DNA of 64,000 nt from Bacteroidota bacterium (GCA_023450085.1 JAEXHI010000001.1:97432-161431), one strand, 5' to 3'; counted from the stretch's first letter, positions 8,860 through 18,840 are shown. Made by a program: numbers and translations. The notes: generated from the sequence alone by a model not told the origin.

Positions 8860-9933
8860 ATGCAGGGGCATCATCTAGACTCAAATCCACATCGGAGATT
8901 AAATTTATTAACTGGCGAATGGGTGTTGGTTTCACCGCACCGCACCAAAAGACCTTGGCAGGGAAAAATAGAGGATTTACCTCAGGACAACCGACCTGCG
9001 TATGACCCGAAATGCTACCTATGCCCTACCAATAGCAGAGCCGATGGCGATACCAATCCAGACTATCAAGGTAGTTTTGTTTTTAAAAACGATTTCTCGG
9101 CCCTATTGGAAGATACGCCCGATGAGCACTATAACCAAAACGATTTGCTAGTTGCCCAAACAGAACGTGGCATCTGTAAAGTCATCAGTTTTAGTCCCAA
9201 ACATCACCTCACTTTACCAGAGTTGAGCTCAGACGAAATCAGTAAAGTAGTAGATCTTTGGCAAAGCGAATTTAAAAGCCTTGCTGATCAGCCTTGGATC
9301 AAATACATCCAGATTTTTGAGAACAAAGGCGAAATCATGGGCTGTAGCAATCCGCACCCACATGGACAAATATGGGCTCAAAGTGAACTACCTGTAGAAA
9401 TTATCAAGGAAAGTGAGCGACAAAAAGCCTATTACGAAAAACACCAAAGTAGTTTATTAAAGGACTATTTAAACCTTGAACTGGAAAAAGGTGAGCGAAT
9501 TATTTTTGAGAATGATAGCTTTGTAGTACTAGTACCTTTTTGGGCAGTATGGCCTTATGAAACCATGATCATCAGCAAAAGACACGTACAAAACTTGTTG
9601 GCTTTTAACGAGCAAGAAAAACAGTTACTTGCTGAGGCACTGAAAGTAGTGACGACTAAATACGATAACCTTTTTGAGACCTCTTTCCCTTACTCGGCAG
9701 GTATGCACCAAGCCCCTGTAAACAACGGGGATCATCCTGAATGGCATTGGCACATGCATTTTTATCCGCCACTATTACGCTCGGCAACGGTAAAGAAATT
9801 CATGGTAGGCTATGAAATGTTGGCTAATCCACAACGTGACATTACCCCTGAATATGCTGCTACTAGACTAAAAGAACTTTCTACCGAACATTATAAAAGC
9901 AAAACACCAGCACATGAATCCACTATCTCTTAA
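8860..9933 (+). CDS. galT: Galactose-1-phosphate uridylyltransferase
   Basis: A 357-residue cytoplasmic enzyme of the Leloir pathway. It swaps UMP between UDP-glucose and galactose 1-phosphate to give UDP-galactose and glucose 1-phosphate. The active-site HPH motif is present (His166-Pro-His168 within NPHPHGQIW), with the nucleophile expected at His168. The CYLC pair (Cys52, Cys55) matches the family's zinc site. The length is standard. The ATG at 8860 is preferred because the conserved N-terminus (RRLNLLTGEWVLVSPHRTKRPWQG) follows within about ten residues. It overlaps galK by 20 nt, indicating translational coupling, and is probably controlled by the divergent NUDIX regulator. Confidence 0.96.
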   Translation: MQGHHLDSNPHRRLNLLTGEWVLVSPHRTKRPWQGKIEDLPQDNRPAYDPKCYLCPTNSRADGDTNPDYQGSFVFKNDFSALLEDTPDEHYNQNDLLVAQTERGICKVISFSPKHHLTLPELSSDEISKVVDLWQSEFKSLADQPWIKYIQIFENKGEIMGCSNPHPHGQIWAQSELPVEIIKESERQKAYYEKHQSSLLKDYLNLELEKGERIIFENDSFVVLVPFWAVWPYETMIISKRHVQNLLAFNEQEKQLLAEALKVVTTKYDNLFETSFPYSAGMHQAPVNNGDHPEWHWHMHFYPPLLRSATVKKFMVGYEMLANPQRDITPEYAATRLKELSTEHYKSKTPAHESTIS

Positions 9934-11065
9934 AGACGCGTTCAGAAAAATTTTTGATGCCGAGCCAATGCTCGTTAAATCACCTGGCCGTATCAATATC
10001 ATTGGCGAACATACCGACTACAACGGTGGATTGGTGATGCCTGCTGCCATTAACAAAGCGGTATATGTAGCCATCTCAAAACGAGATGACGAGCAGATCC
10101 AATTGTATGCAGAAAGCTATCAAGAAAAATATGTTGGAAGCATTCATGCGGTAAGTAAAAGTGAAAAAGCTTGGGCAAATTACATCCTTGGTGTGGTTGA
10201 TGGCTTATTGAAACGAGGTCATACGCTTTCGGGTTTCAACCTTTACATTTATGGCGATGTGCCTCTAGGTGCTGGTTTATCGTCTTCGGCGGCGATTGAA
10301 TGTGCCACTGCTTACGCCTTAAATGAACTCCATCAACTTGCTATTCCTAAAATGGACTTGGCATTGATTGCCCAAAAGGCCGAGCATAATTTCGCAGGCG
10401 TAAACTGCGGCATTATGGACCAATTTGCTTCGGTATTTGGCAAAAAAGATTATGCCATGATGTTGGATTGCGACTCATTGGAACATGAATATATTCCTTT
10501 AAAGTTAGAAGGCTACAAATTGGTGCTTTTTAACACCAACGTGAAACATTCCTTAAGCGAATCGGCCTATAATAAAAGAAGAGCACAATGTGAACAAGGC
10601 GTAGCTTGGGTTAAAGCACATCATCCAGAGGTGGAATATCTAAGAGATGTCAATCCAGAAATGTTATCGGAATATGTATTGCCTAAAGATGAAGAAGTAT
10701 ACACCAAATGCAGCTATGTAGTGGCCGAAATAGCCCGTGTAAAAAAAGCCGCAGCAGCGCTAAAAGATGGCAGATTAGAGGAATTGGGCAAATTGATGTT
10801 TGAAACTCACGAGGGTTTAAGTAAAGCTTATGAAGTGAGTTGTAAGGAATTAGATTTTCTGGTAGAACAGGTGAAAGATGCAGAAGAAGTATTGGGTGCC
10901 AGGATGATGGGTGGTGGATTTGGCGGTTGCACTATCAACATCATAAAGGATGAAGCCATTGAGGAATTGACTACTAAACTTACTCAACTTTACCATGAGC
11001 AGTTTGGTTTAAACTTGAGTACTTATGTGGTAGAAACAGGGAATGGTTCGGAAATAGTGGACTAA
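9914..11065 (+). CDS. galK: Galactokinase
   Basis: A 383-residue GHMP-family kinase that phosphorylates galactose with ATP to galactose 1-phosphate, the substrate of GalT. Motifs in order are the galactokinase signature (GRINIIGEHTDYNGG, residues 25-39), the GHMP ATP loop GAGLSSSAA near residue 118, and the C-terminal glycine-rich GGGFGGCTINI near residue 334. The length is typical. Its ATG lies inside the end of galT (20-nt overlap), so the two are one operon. A 14-bp stem-loop follows at 11098-11140. No galactose mutarotase or transporter gene lies next to it in this window. Confidence 0.97.
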   Translation: MNPLSLKDAFRKIFDAEPMLVKSPGRINIIGEHTDYNGGLVMPAAINKAVYVAISKRDDEQIQLYAESYQEKYVGSIHAVSKSEKAWANYILGVVDGLLKRGHTLSGFNLYIYGDVPLGAGLSSSAAIECATAYALNELHQLAIPKMDLALIAQKAEHNFAGVNCGIMDQFASVFGKKDYAMMLDCDSLEHEYIPLKLEGYKLVLFNTNVKHSLSESAYNKRRAQCEQGVAWVKAHHPEVEYLRDVNPEMLSEYVLPKDEEVYTKCSYVVAEIARVKKAAAALKDGRLEELGKLMFETHEGLSKAYEVSCKELDFLVEQVKDAEEVLGARMMGGGFGGCTINIIKDEAIEELTTKLTQLYHEQFGLNLSTYVVETGNGSEIVD

Positions 11066-11097
11066 TGGTCTACTCTATTTTCAATACTTAAAATTAA

Positions 11098-11140
11098 AAT
11101 CCTACTTCAAGTAAGTTTATGTTTCGCTTGAAGTAGGATT
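11098..11140. terminator. Stem-loop after galK
   Basis: Perfect 14-bp arms (AATCCTACTTCAAG at 11098-11111 and its complement at 11127-11140) with a 15-nt loop. On the minus strand the hairpin is followed by a T-rich run, so it can also serve the convergent FAD oxidoreductase gene. The plus-strand side has no clear T tract, so efficiency for galTK is uncertain. Confidence 0.6.
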
Positions 11141-11225
11141 AAATAATCAAAATTTTAGACGAAAAACATCAGTTTTTTGATGCTATTTATGTCTTGCCGA
11201 TTGATACCATTATAGATAGGACTTA

Positions 11226-11304
11226 CTATGTGCCTATGTGGTTATTTTATTTTTATATAACACATAGACACATAGCTACATCGTTTTTCAATTATAGCAG
11301 ATAG
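11226..11304 (-). repeat. CTATGTG palindromic element, copy 1 (inverted orientation)
   Basis: A hairpin with arms at 11226-11245 and 11257-11275 built from paired CTATGTG/CACATAG heptamers. Read on the minus strand it is preceded by a flank resembling CTATCTGCTATAATT (11291-11304), which recurs in the same place in copies 2 and 3. It lies between the convergent galK and FAD oxidoreductase genes. Confidence 0.75.
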
Positions 11305-11311
11305 TTTTAAT

Positions 11312-13588
11312 CTAGTAACACCTTACCCCAAACAAAGCGGCAGGTACATTTTCCGAAGGATGTTCTAGTGTTATCGTCAAATATTTTGTGCTAATGGCTT
11401 TGTCTAATACAATGGTATTGAGGGTTTGATAATTGGCCGTCTTTTCAAAAACAACATTGCCCATATCATCTTTAATCGTGTAATTACGTACGCAGAAAGG
11501 CATCACGTCTTCTGGGTGTCCCATTAAAACACTTTCCATCGGATGGTCGTAATCGGTATCAAAAAACAATTCTATCTTTTGAATGGTCTGCGCCTCTCCC
11601 CAAGCTATTTTAAGACTAGGCGCTTTGTCTTCTTTCGCTGCCACCCATGCATTTGGTTCACTAACAGGCCTGTAAACACCACTTTTAATATTCTCTTTTC
11701 CAAATTTGCTTAAGGAAGGATTCAGTTTAAAAGCTATGTTATGTCCTTCAGGACGACGTTGAGGACACCAAAATTCAAACTCATCTACGCCAATATCTTC
11801 GGTTGGAGTTTGTTTACCAAAGTTAGATACCGCTTTATTTACCGAATTAAATACAGAAATTACTCCTGTAACTCGTTGTTGGGTAAGATGTAGTTTTACT
11901 TTAGGGTTTTTATGGAAAACGACAAACGCATATGCTATTTCCGTAAGTTCGGCAGAAAAATCGACATGCAAACAATTGCGACCAGGCCGTATGGCCAGGG
12001 TTTGTTTTTCAAGAATGACATCAGGCGTATAATTTGTTGATTTCCCACTGATTCGAAGTTCAACCTCTAGTTCCGTAGTTTCATCAGCCTCTGCATGAAA
12101 AATCACTTGAGGCACTTTACCCTCGTTTAACGGTAGCATTTGTGCCGTAGCAATCTCTAGGCTTTTCAGTAATTCCGAAGGTAATTCTTCCAACACGTAT
12201 TCGCTTGATGCCGATAGCTTGGCTGTTTGTACCAAATCTGCTTCATCATTTAGCGCATAGCCAGGAATATGTTGACCACTTTTCAGCAATTCATCTTGCA
12301 ATTGACCAATCAGGTTTTGTTTAATGATCTCTGCTGGATTTACTTCATGCTCTTTGGCTACAAAAGCAGCCATACCCACTGCTTGGCCCACATGTGCCGC
12401 CGTTGCCATTACCCTTGTAGAGGCGAAGGCTACGTGTGTAGCACTAATAATGCGTCCCGTAAGGAAAAGATTTTTAATGTTTTTGCTGTATAAGCAACGA
12501 TAAGGAATTTGGTAGATCCCTTTGCTGTGCCATTGGTTACAGCCCGGTTTTTCACTGAATACACCATCTGCTGGGTGAAGATCTATAGACCATCCGCCAA
12601 ATGCCACGGCATCATGATGGGTATTTTGTTCGATGATGTCTTGCTGGCGCAACATGTAATCGCCTTCAAAACGACGGCTTTCTCTTTTCCCGGGAATGGT
12701 ACCTACCCATTCCAAGGTCATGGTTTCTGCTTCTGGGAAATTGCCCGAATTTTTAATGTAATTCCAAGCACCGTAAACTACTTTCCACAGTTCCATTTTA
12801 ATTTTTTCGGTATCATGCACCGTATCTAATCTTCCACCATATTCTAACCACCATAATTTACAGCCGTACTCTTTAGTGTTAAAGTTTCTAAAGCGAGGGA
12901 TTTCGGTAGTGATGTCTTGCAAGGCAAAATTAGGCACCGTAAATTTTACCGGTTTGCCGGTATCTTTAGTGTAGAAATACAAACTGTGACCAAGCAATTC
13001 TCCGTACTCTTTGGATGGTGCAAATTTTTCACCAAACTCTTCCGTGCTTTCGGCACCCATCCTAAAAGCAGCACCTGCTAAAAAGCCAACGATTCCATCT
13101 CCAGAGGCATCACAAAACAAAGGCGCATGGATATAATATTCGGTAGAATTCTGACTACAAAAAGCCTTTACTGATGAAATTTTTTCGGGATCAGATTTAT
13201 GTACTTCGTGAACTGCGGTATTTAGCAAAAGCGTAATATTAGGCTCCGCCAATATTTTATCCAACAAGATGGTATCAAATATTAAAGCATTTCCTTCTTT
13301 ATTTTTATAGGTGTTTTCCACCAAAATTTCATCGATAACGCCACCTTCTCTACTCCAACGGTTATTGTTACCCATGTGAGAGGTTGCACCCAAAATCCAT
13401 AAACGAACTTCACTGGATGAGTTACCCCCTAAAACGGGTCTATCTTGTACTAAAACTACCTTTACCCCTTTACGTGCAGCAGTAATGGCAGTACAAACTC
13501 CTGCCAGCCCACCGCCAATCACTGCAAAATCTGTGTTTAATTGATTGGATTTTAAATTACGGGAATCTGTTGCCTCTGATATGATCAT
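11312..13588 (-). CDS. FAD-dependent oxidoreductase (PF12831-type)
   Basis: A 758-residue protein with an N-terminal FAD/NAD-binding Rossmann motif (VIGGGLAGVCTAITAARKG, from about residue 23) followed by LGGNSSSEVR, as in the FAD_oxidored family common in polysaccharide-utilisation loci. About residues 480-758 form a beta-rich extension that may be a carbohydrate-binding or jelly-roll module. No signal peptide is visible, so a cytoplasmic location is likely. The ATG start gives a short leader before the dinucleotide fold. It forms its own transcription unit with the tandem TTTGG-type tract 34 nt upstream (13622-13646), linking it to the locus regulon. The substrate is unknown; oxidation of a sugar or uronic acid product is inference. 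Confidence 0.8.
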   Translation of the reverse strand: MIISEATDSRNLKSNQLNTDFAVIGGGLAGVCTAITAARKGVKVVLVQDRPVLGGNSSSEVRLWILGATSHMGNNNRWSREGGVIDEILVENTYKNKEGNALIFDTILLDKILAEPNITLLLNTAVHEVHKSDPEKISSVKAFCSQNSTEYYIHAPLFCDASGDGIVGFLAGAAFRMGAESTEEFGEKFAPSKEYGELLGHSLYFYTKDTGKPVKFTVPNFALQDITTEIPRFRNFNTKEYGCKLWWLEYGGRLDTVHDTEKIKMELWKVVYGAWNYIKNSGNFPEAETMTLEWVGTIPGKRESRRFEGDYMLRQQDIIEQNTHHDAVAFGGWSIDLHPADGVFSEKPGCNQWHSKGIYQIPYRCLYSKNIKNLFLTGRIISATHVAFASTRVMATAAHVGQAVGMAAFVAKEHEVNPAEIIKQNLIGQLQDELLKSGQHIPGYALNDEADLVQTAKLSASSEYVLEELPSELLKSLEIATAQMLPLNEGKVPQVIFHAEADETTELEVELRISGKSTNYTPDVILEKQTLAIRPGRNCLHVDFSAELTEIAYAFVVFHKNPKVKLHLTQQRVTGVISVFNSVNKAVSNFGKQTPTEDIGVDEFEFWCPQRRPEGHNIAFKLNPSLSKFGKENIKSGVYRPVSEPNAWVAAKEDKAPSLKIAWGEAQTIQKIELFFDTDYDHPMESVLMGHPEDVMPFCVRNYTIKDDMGNVVFEKTANYQTLNTIVLDKAISTKYLTITLEHPSENVPAALFGVRCY

Positions 13589-13621
13589 ATTAAAATACTC
13601 GGTTATCTTGGTTATTATAAA

Positions 13622-13646
13622 TTTGGTATGGTTTGGTTTGGTCTGT
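13622..13646 (-). promoter_or_regulatory. Tandem pentamer operator, site a
   Basis: Four units (TTTGG, TATGG, TTTGG, TTTGG) followed by TCTGT lie upstream of the FAD oxidoreductase gene. Four further tracts of the same design occur in this locus. The adjacent TATATTTA on the minus strand (13646-13653) resembles a weak promoter box, but no TTG element was found at the right distance. Confidence 0.65.
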
Positions 13647-13707
13647 AAATATATTAATAAATCTCATAAATTTCCATCTCACCGAAAATTATACGTATTA
13701 ATTAGGG

Positions 13708-16700
13708 CTAATTACTGGTGCCATTTACCGTTACAGACAGGTTCTTGTTTACGCCATTCAATGTCAATTGTAAATTGAGCACCACTTGTTGGCCATAAGG
13801 AATCTTTTTCAAAGACCACTCATAAGGATAAGCCACTCGTTGTAGCGTATTTGAATCAAGATTAGTGGTCAAATTAGCTTCTGCATTTTCCAATGGAGGC
13901 GTATCCAGATAGGCATAAATAGAATCCCAACCAAATGGGGACCTTATCCTGAAAACATAAAAAGTGCCCCAATTACTATCTACCGTGGTGGTGTACATCC
14001 CTTGTGGAAGCTTGGGAGCCTTGGTTTCCTTAAACGGTGTACTCAACGGAAATGAAAGTGCCGAAACACTTTTTGCTCCTACAGTAAGCTGCGTGGTACG
14101 ACCATTCATTACGGTGGTGGTTGGTGTACAGTTATCATTAGTATAAAGTTCACTTGATGAATTAGACACCACTTTCACACTATCGGTAAGCGTTAAACTT
14201 ACCGCTGCAGGGTTTGGAGATTCATTTAAGGCGATGACCCAAAATTTGTTTTCGGAAATGGCCGTGAGGTAATTCACATCGGGATTACTCGATTGAACCA
14301 AATCTTTCTTCAACAGTAGTGTGGCTTCTTTATCCGTATAGACTTTACCCTTTCCGCCTCCAAAAATCCGATTGTTAAACCAAACGAATCCTTCTTGTCT
14401 ACTGTATGGAAAATTGATATTTCCTTGGGAACGTTGCATGGCTTCGGTCACTAAAAAATCGACCGAAAAAGCTAGCTGAGAAGGAATATGATGGTAGTAA
14501 ATGGAAGTCACGTCAGGCCCCACATACGGATAATCTGCTTTTAAAGGCACATCGGTAAAACCTCTTGCATAATAGCCTGGATAGTTGGCAAAACGACCAA
14601 TAATAGAGTTACGTGCGTAGGTCTGAAAAATATCTCGGTTATTATGTTGGAATATCCGAAGCAAGTTAGGTGCCCAGTTAGACATGTAAACGTGTAGAAT
14701 TTGAGCTTTGGGAAAGAAAAGCGTCACCGGTTGTTCAAAACCTAAACCTACAGGAGAAACAAGGTCTTGAGCAACTTGCTTTTCCTGCACATCGCCAGCC
14801 ACACGAGGATAACCCAAGCGATATTGTTGTGTACCCTTCCACCAAATGGTAGTGGTTCCACTGTAATTATTACCTGGATGAATGGTTTGCTGATTGGTAG
14901 TTACTTTAGGATAAGACCTGATGCCAGCAATGGTATAAAAGGCCGATTTCTCTGCCGCTGTTAGGTAACGGCTGTACTTTGTAAGCTCGTAAATATCCAT
15001 CAAATCCCACCAGTTAGGATAAAATGAAGTATTATAAAAACCATGTTCATCTAGTGCAGTGGTTTTGGTAGCGTACACATCGTTGGTCAAAAACAAATCG
15101 GCACCGCGAACGGCATCACTTAGCCAAGACGCATTTTGGGTCATCCGGTAAGCCGCCAATTTTTCAGTCCAGCTATTGGTGGTGGTTCGCAGTTCTCCAT
15201 TGGGCAAGGCCAAATCAACCAGCCAAGGGTTGGCCCCTTTCGTCAACTTATCCAAGCCTTCAAAATAGGCCACATTAAACTCCTTACTGTAGGGACTTAA
15301 TTTGAGCGAAGTTTCGGTAGGTGTATACAAAGTTCCTACTTTGTTAGACCATCTGTAACCACGTCGTGAGAGCGTATATTCGATAGCAGGAAGGGCTCTT
15401 TTAAGGTACAAATCTTCATCTTCGCCAAGTACCGCAGCCGAAAGTAGCGTTAAGGGCGAAGTATTGACCACCACTGGAGCAATAACGGGATTTTGTTCGA
15501 TGTCGTAAAATCCTTTCATGGTCGTATCCCAGCCCGATGCGTTGTCGTTTTTAATCAAGTCAACCATATTCAACGCGGCATTGGTTAGAGATGTAGTACC
15601 TTGCTTACGATAATCTTTAACCTCATAAACCTTATTGGACAGGTATTCTAAAGCCGCATCCCAAGTACTTGGCAGGGCCCCTATCATAAATTCGCGAGTG
15701 ATGGACTGCCCTGAGTTCAGCTTGGAATCGGCAAAGCCCAAAATAGGCCCAAAAGCCAAAGGTTGTACCTGGTTACTTTCGTTTTTAAGGGAAAATCCCA
15801 TTGGAGAAGTTTCGCCTGTAGCCCATTCTAAAGGGAAGTTTGATAGTGCACCTGCCACAAAATAACTATAGGGCGTATTGTTCACCGTAGTTTCAACAAT
15901 ACTTACGGGTTGTGGCGTGAGCGCACTTGGAACCATCAGCGGCTGATCTGGCAAACGCTGGTATTGAAACATGGGTGGTAACTGCACGTTTTTTACGGCG
16001 CTTGGCGTAATGGGTTGTAAAGCCGCCACGGCAAAACTATAGTAGCCTGTGGTGCTGGCTTGGTAATTAAGCGTTAAACTCAAATGATTAGCCCCTACTG
16101 CCAATTTCCAGGTCCCTGTTAGGGTATATCCATTGGTAGCGGTGTAGGTTACATTTATTTGCTCATCCGATATTTTGGTCACTGCAGTAGCTCTGCACAA
16201 TAGCAATTCGCCAGCACTAAATGGGTTTTTACCGTTAGCTTGGTCAAATACTGAAAAGGTTTGACCCATGCTTTGAAAAGTACTCATTCCTGCAGCATTT
16301 TCCCAAGCGGGATTAACCCCAATAAAGTTGACATCGGGTGTAGCTTCATGTAGCAAAAAAACCCTGTTGGATTCCACTCCTGTATTCACGGCAGTCCATT
16401 GACCACCGTTATACAAACTGGTGGTACTTACGATACGAGGTAAATTAGTGGCTGTATCTAGTACCGTAACAAACTGCAGTTTTAACTTGCCATTATTCAT
16501 TTCGGCATTGGTTGTTGCTGAGCTGGTGATGGGTAGATACGGCGCTGCCACTAAAGCTGAGGGCGGAATTGATTCCAATTTTTTAGGACTTAATCTAAAG
16601 GCCTGCAATGCGGTTAAACTTTGTAGGTTAGGATTAAAAGAGGTAACGGTGGTTAATAACAAGGCATCGCAACGTCCAAAATAACCTCTGGTATCTTTTA

Positions 16701-17118
16701 TGCGTAAAAGTGTTTCGTTCGTATCAAGGGTAGCGGTGCCTACTTTTTCCCAGTAATAACCATCTTGTCCGTGTATGCCAGACTCTTGGCTCATGGCCAC
16801 TTCATTTACATAAATCAAGAACCTCCGTGTACCAGGTCTATTATCAGGATAATCTCTAGAGCGGGTCCAAATGTCATAAGTGCCTGCGGTTTTAACACTA
16901 ATGGCCGTATAGGCATTGGCATTTGGTGTAGCGGTTTGTCCCACACTTAAAATGGCCCCGCCTGAAACACCAATTTCATTACTACTCATCCACCTATCGG
17001 GAAATTGAAAATCCTCGGCTTCTACTAAAAATGTATTTGTAGTCGTTTGCGCTTTAACTTGTATCAGACAGCTGATTAACAAAAGAAAGCCCGTGAACAA
17101 TACTTTAAGTTGTTTCAT
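13708..17118 (-). CDS. Large secreted protein with N-terminal CBM-like domain, unknown family (1136 aa)
   Basis: An exported protein with a signal peptide (about residues 1-23, ending VKAQ). Residues about 28-160 form a beta-rich domain starting LVEAEDFQFP, resembling carbohydrate-binding modules or golvesin C-terminal-like domains. A beta-sandwich-like region (about 200-500) follows, then a long helical region with Tyr/Trp-rich repeats (about 510-950) suggesting an alpha/alpha toroid, then a small beta domain. It is closely related along its length to the 1154-residue protein at 26418-29876 and more distantly to the 874-residue protein at 29879-32503. There is no T9SS tail. It is last in the unit starting near 21549. 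A glycan lyase or hydrolase role is inferred only from context and fold-like pattern. Confidence 0.75.
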   Translation of the reverse strand: MKQLKVLFTGFLLLISCLIQVKAQTTTNTFLVEAEDFQFPDRWMSSNEIGVSGGAILSVGQTATPNANAYTAISVKTAGTYDIWTRSRDYPDNRPGTRRFLIYVNEVAMSQESGIHGQDGYYWEKVGTATLDTNETLLRIKDTRGYFGRCDALLLTTVTSFNPNLQSLTALQAFRLSPKKLESIPPSALVAAPYLPITSSATTNAEMNNGKLKLQFVTVLDTATNLPRIVSTTSLYNGGQWTAVNTGVESNRVFLLHEATPDVNFIGVNPAWENAAGMSTFQSMGQTFSVFDQANGKNPFSAGELLLCRATAVTKISDEQINVTYTATNGYTLTGTWKLAVGANHLSLTLNYQASTTGYYSFAVAALQPITPSAVKNVQLPPMFQYQRLPDQPLMVPSALTPQPVSIVETTVNNTPYSYFVAGALSNFPLEWATGETSPMGFSLKNESNQVQPLAFGPILGFADSKLNSGQSITREFMIGALPSTWDAALEYLSNKVYEVKDYRKQGTTSLTNAALNMVDLIKNDNASGWDTTMKGFYDIEQNPVIAPVVVNTSPLTLLSAAVLGEDEDLYLKRALPAIEYTLSRRGYRWSNKVGTLYTPTETSLKLSPYSKEFNVAYFEGLDKLTKGANPWLVDLALPNGELRTTTNSWTEKLAAYRMTQNASWLSDAVRGADLFLTNDVYATKTTALDEHGFYNTSFYPNWWDLMDIYELTKYSRYLTAAEKSAFYTIAGIRSYPKVTTNQQTIHPGNNYSGTTTIWWKGTQQYRLGYPRVAGDVQEKQVAQDLVSPVGLGFEQPVTLFFPKAQILHVYMSNWAPNLLRIFQHNNRDIFQTYARNSIIGRFANYPGYYARGFTDVPLKADYPYVGPDVTSIYYHHIPSQLAFSVDFLVTEAMQRSQGNINFPYSRQEGFVWFNNRIFGGGKGKVYTDKEATLLLKKDLVQSSNPDVNYLTAISENKFWVIALNESPNPAAVSLTLTDSVKVVSNSSSELYTNDNCTPTTTVMNGRTTQLTVGAKSVSALSFPLSTPFKETKAPKLPQGMYTTTVDSNWGTFYVFRIRSPFGWDSIYAYLDTPPLENAEANLTTNLDSNTLQRVAYPYEWSLKKIPYGQQVVLNLQLTLNGVNKNLSVTVNGTSN

Positions 17119-17128
17119 ACCTCAAACA

Positions 17129-18745
17129 TTATTGTTTAATAAATTTTGTACTTATCTCTCCTTGTGTGGTGCTTATGCTAGCAATATAGGTTCCTAGAAT
17201 AAGGTTAACCCGTGGTTTTATCTTCGTAAAGCCAGCCTCTAGCTTGAATTGTTCGATGCTTACTACTTTTCCACTCATATCAACAATCCTTAAGGTGGTT
17301 AAAGCAGCTTCGGGCACATTAATGAGCATTTCCAGCACTTTATCATTTGGGTAAATGACGTGTATCGTAGCCGCAGTTGTATTGGCAAACTGCATGAAGC
17401 GAACCTCGGATAAGGAGAACTGTCCGTTGGTGTCTACCGATTTTAAGCGATAATAATTTAAACCTTTGAGCGGATTGGCATCTACATATCTATAATGAAT
17501 GGTTTTATCGGAATAGCCATTGGCTAAAACTTTCCCTATTTCCTTAAATTGTCCATCTTCCTGTGCCCGTTGTACTTCAAAGTAAGCACTTTCTTTTTCT
17601 GAAGATGAAGACCAGTTAAGTGTGGTGCTAAGGTTACTTTTTTGTGCCGAAAATGACTGCAATGAAATAGGCAATACCTCATTTGGCGGAACGGGAGTAA
17701 ACGAATAACAAACACCCCTAAAAACAGTATTCGTGGCTGCTGTTGCTAAAACTACGGGCGTGGCCGAAAATGTTCCATTTAAACCGCTGTTGTCTGTAAT
17801 GCTTACCAACTCTCCACCACCAGCATCGGCAGTACCACTTTTACGAGTAGCATACATTACTACGCTGCCATTAGTGGCATTGCCTGTTATTCCTACATAT
17901 TGGTCATTGGCTACTCCTATTTTTCCATTGCTTACCCATGTTCCGTTAACCAACGAATATTTAAAAATGCCAGCGGTGTTATCAGCTACGTAAAGTACAT
18001 CTGGACCAGGTACACTGTTGCATACATCAGCCAGAAAAAATTGGCAAGGACTACCTGTTGCGGGATAGCCAGGTAAATTGGCCACTGCTTGTCCAGTAAT
18101 GGGTAGTACACCTGGTCCAACGGTAGCAATTCTGGTATCGCCACTTGTAGAAGACATGTACAGCTGTCCATCAAAAACATGGATGGCACGTCCCGTAACG
18201 GTGGTTAATGCTGTAGAAGTGGTAGCGCCTAACTGTGTATAGCGAACTCCAGTAGTTCCGCCTGTCATCCAAATCCCCTTATTTCCATCAAATACGGCAC
18301 AACGGGCATTAACGGCCGAAAAGGCGTCGGTTACACTGGTAGAAGTGTTGACGGTATTGTTGGCATAAATAATACCCGCCGTTCTGTTGATAGTACTGCT
18401 TACGGAAGTCCCGACAGATGCTGTTCCAAGAGCGGCATCATAACCAAATAAGCAAACGGATTGCCCATCGGGGGATAGTACGGGATAACCTTCAAAAGCA
18501 TATTTGCCAGATAGGGTTAACTTTTTATTAGTGCCTGAATTGACTACAGGCATCGCAATGGTCCTGATTAAAGTTCCAGAAGTGTTGTACTCATCCAGAT
18601 AAACAGGTGTTGCGGCAGTGGTAAGCGAAGCACTTCCATCGCCAATTCTGACCACAAATAGATTTCTGTTGGATAAATTTTGAGCATGTAGCTCCAGTAC
18701 TGTGCAGCAAATCAGCAACAGCAGTAAATAGCCATATCGTTTCAT
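17129..18745 (-). CDS. Secreted beta-propeller-like protein with T9SS sorting domain (paralogue C)
   Basis: A 538-residue exported protein with a signal peptide ending LHAQ near residue 21. Residues about 25-355 form the repetitive beta-rich core shared with its two upstream neighbours (opening RIGDGSASL; later CSVPGPDVLYVADN and TVFRGVCYS). An FN3-like segment (about 365-450) and a C-terminal type A T9SS sorting domain ending in GTYIASISTTQGEISTKFIKQ follow. The protein is therefore expected on the cell surface or released. A strong hairpin in the 127-nt gap upstream may reduce its expression relative to the first two genes. The 1136-residue protein follows after 10 nt. Function is unknown; glycan binding is speculative. 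Confidence 0.75.
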   Translation of the reverse strand: MKRYGYLLLLLICCTVLELHAQNLSNRNLFVVRIGDGSASLTTAATPVYLDEYNTSGTLIRTIAMPVVNSGTNKKLTLSGKYAFEGYPVLSPDGQSVCLFGYDAALGTASVGTSVSSTINRTAGIIYANNTVNTSTSVTDAFSAVNARCAVFDGNKGIWMTGGTTGVRYTQLGATTSTALTTVTGRAIHVFDGQLYMSSTSGDTRIATVGPGVLPITGQAVANLPGYPATGSPCQFFLADVCNSVPGPDVLYVADNTAGIFKYSLVNGTWVSNGKIGVANDQYVGITGNATNGSVVMYATRKSGTADAGGGELVSITDNSGLNGTFSATPVVLATAATNTVFRGVCYSFTPVPPNEVLPISLQSFSAQKSNLSTTLNWSSSSEKESAYFEVQRAQEDGQFKEIGKVLANGYSDKTIHYRYVDANPLKGLNYYRLKSVDTNGQFSLSEVRFMQFANTTAATIHVIYPNDKVLEMLINVPEAALTTLRIVDMSGKVVSIEQFKLEAGFTKIKPRVNLILGTYIASISTTQGEISTKFIKQ

Positions 18746-18840
18746 ACCATAGTTTGGGTTAGTTTAACTTATTGTACAAGCAAGGGGCATCCTATACTGC
18801 TGAAATATTCTATCACAGCAGTTCGTTTTTATAAATTAAA

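Noticed and set aside
8706..9005. Plus-strand open frame spanning the galT promoter
   Set aside because: It covers the operator and overlaps galT in another frame; its translation shows no protein-like features.
12269..12829. Plus-strand open frames opposite the FAD oxidoreductase gene
   Set aside because: They lie wholly inside a well-supported gene on the other strand and encode low-complexity, Phe/His/Cys-rich peptides.
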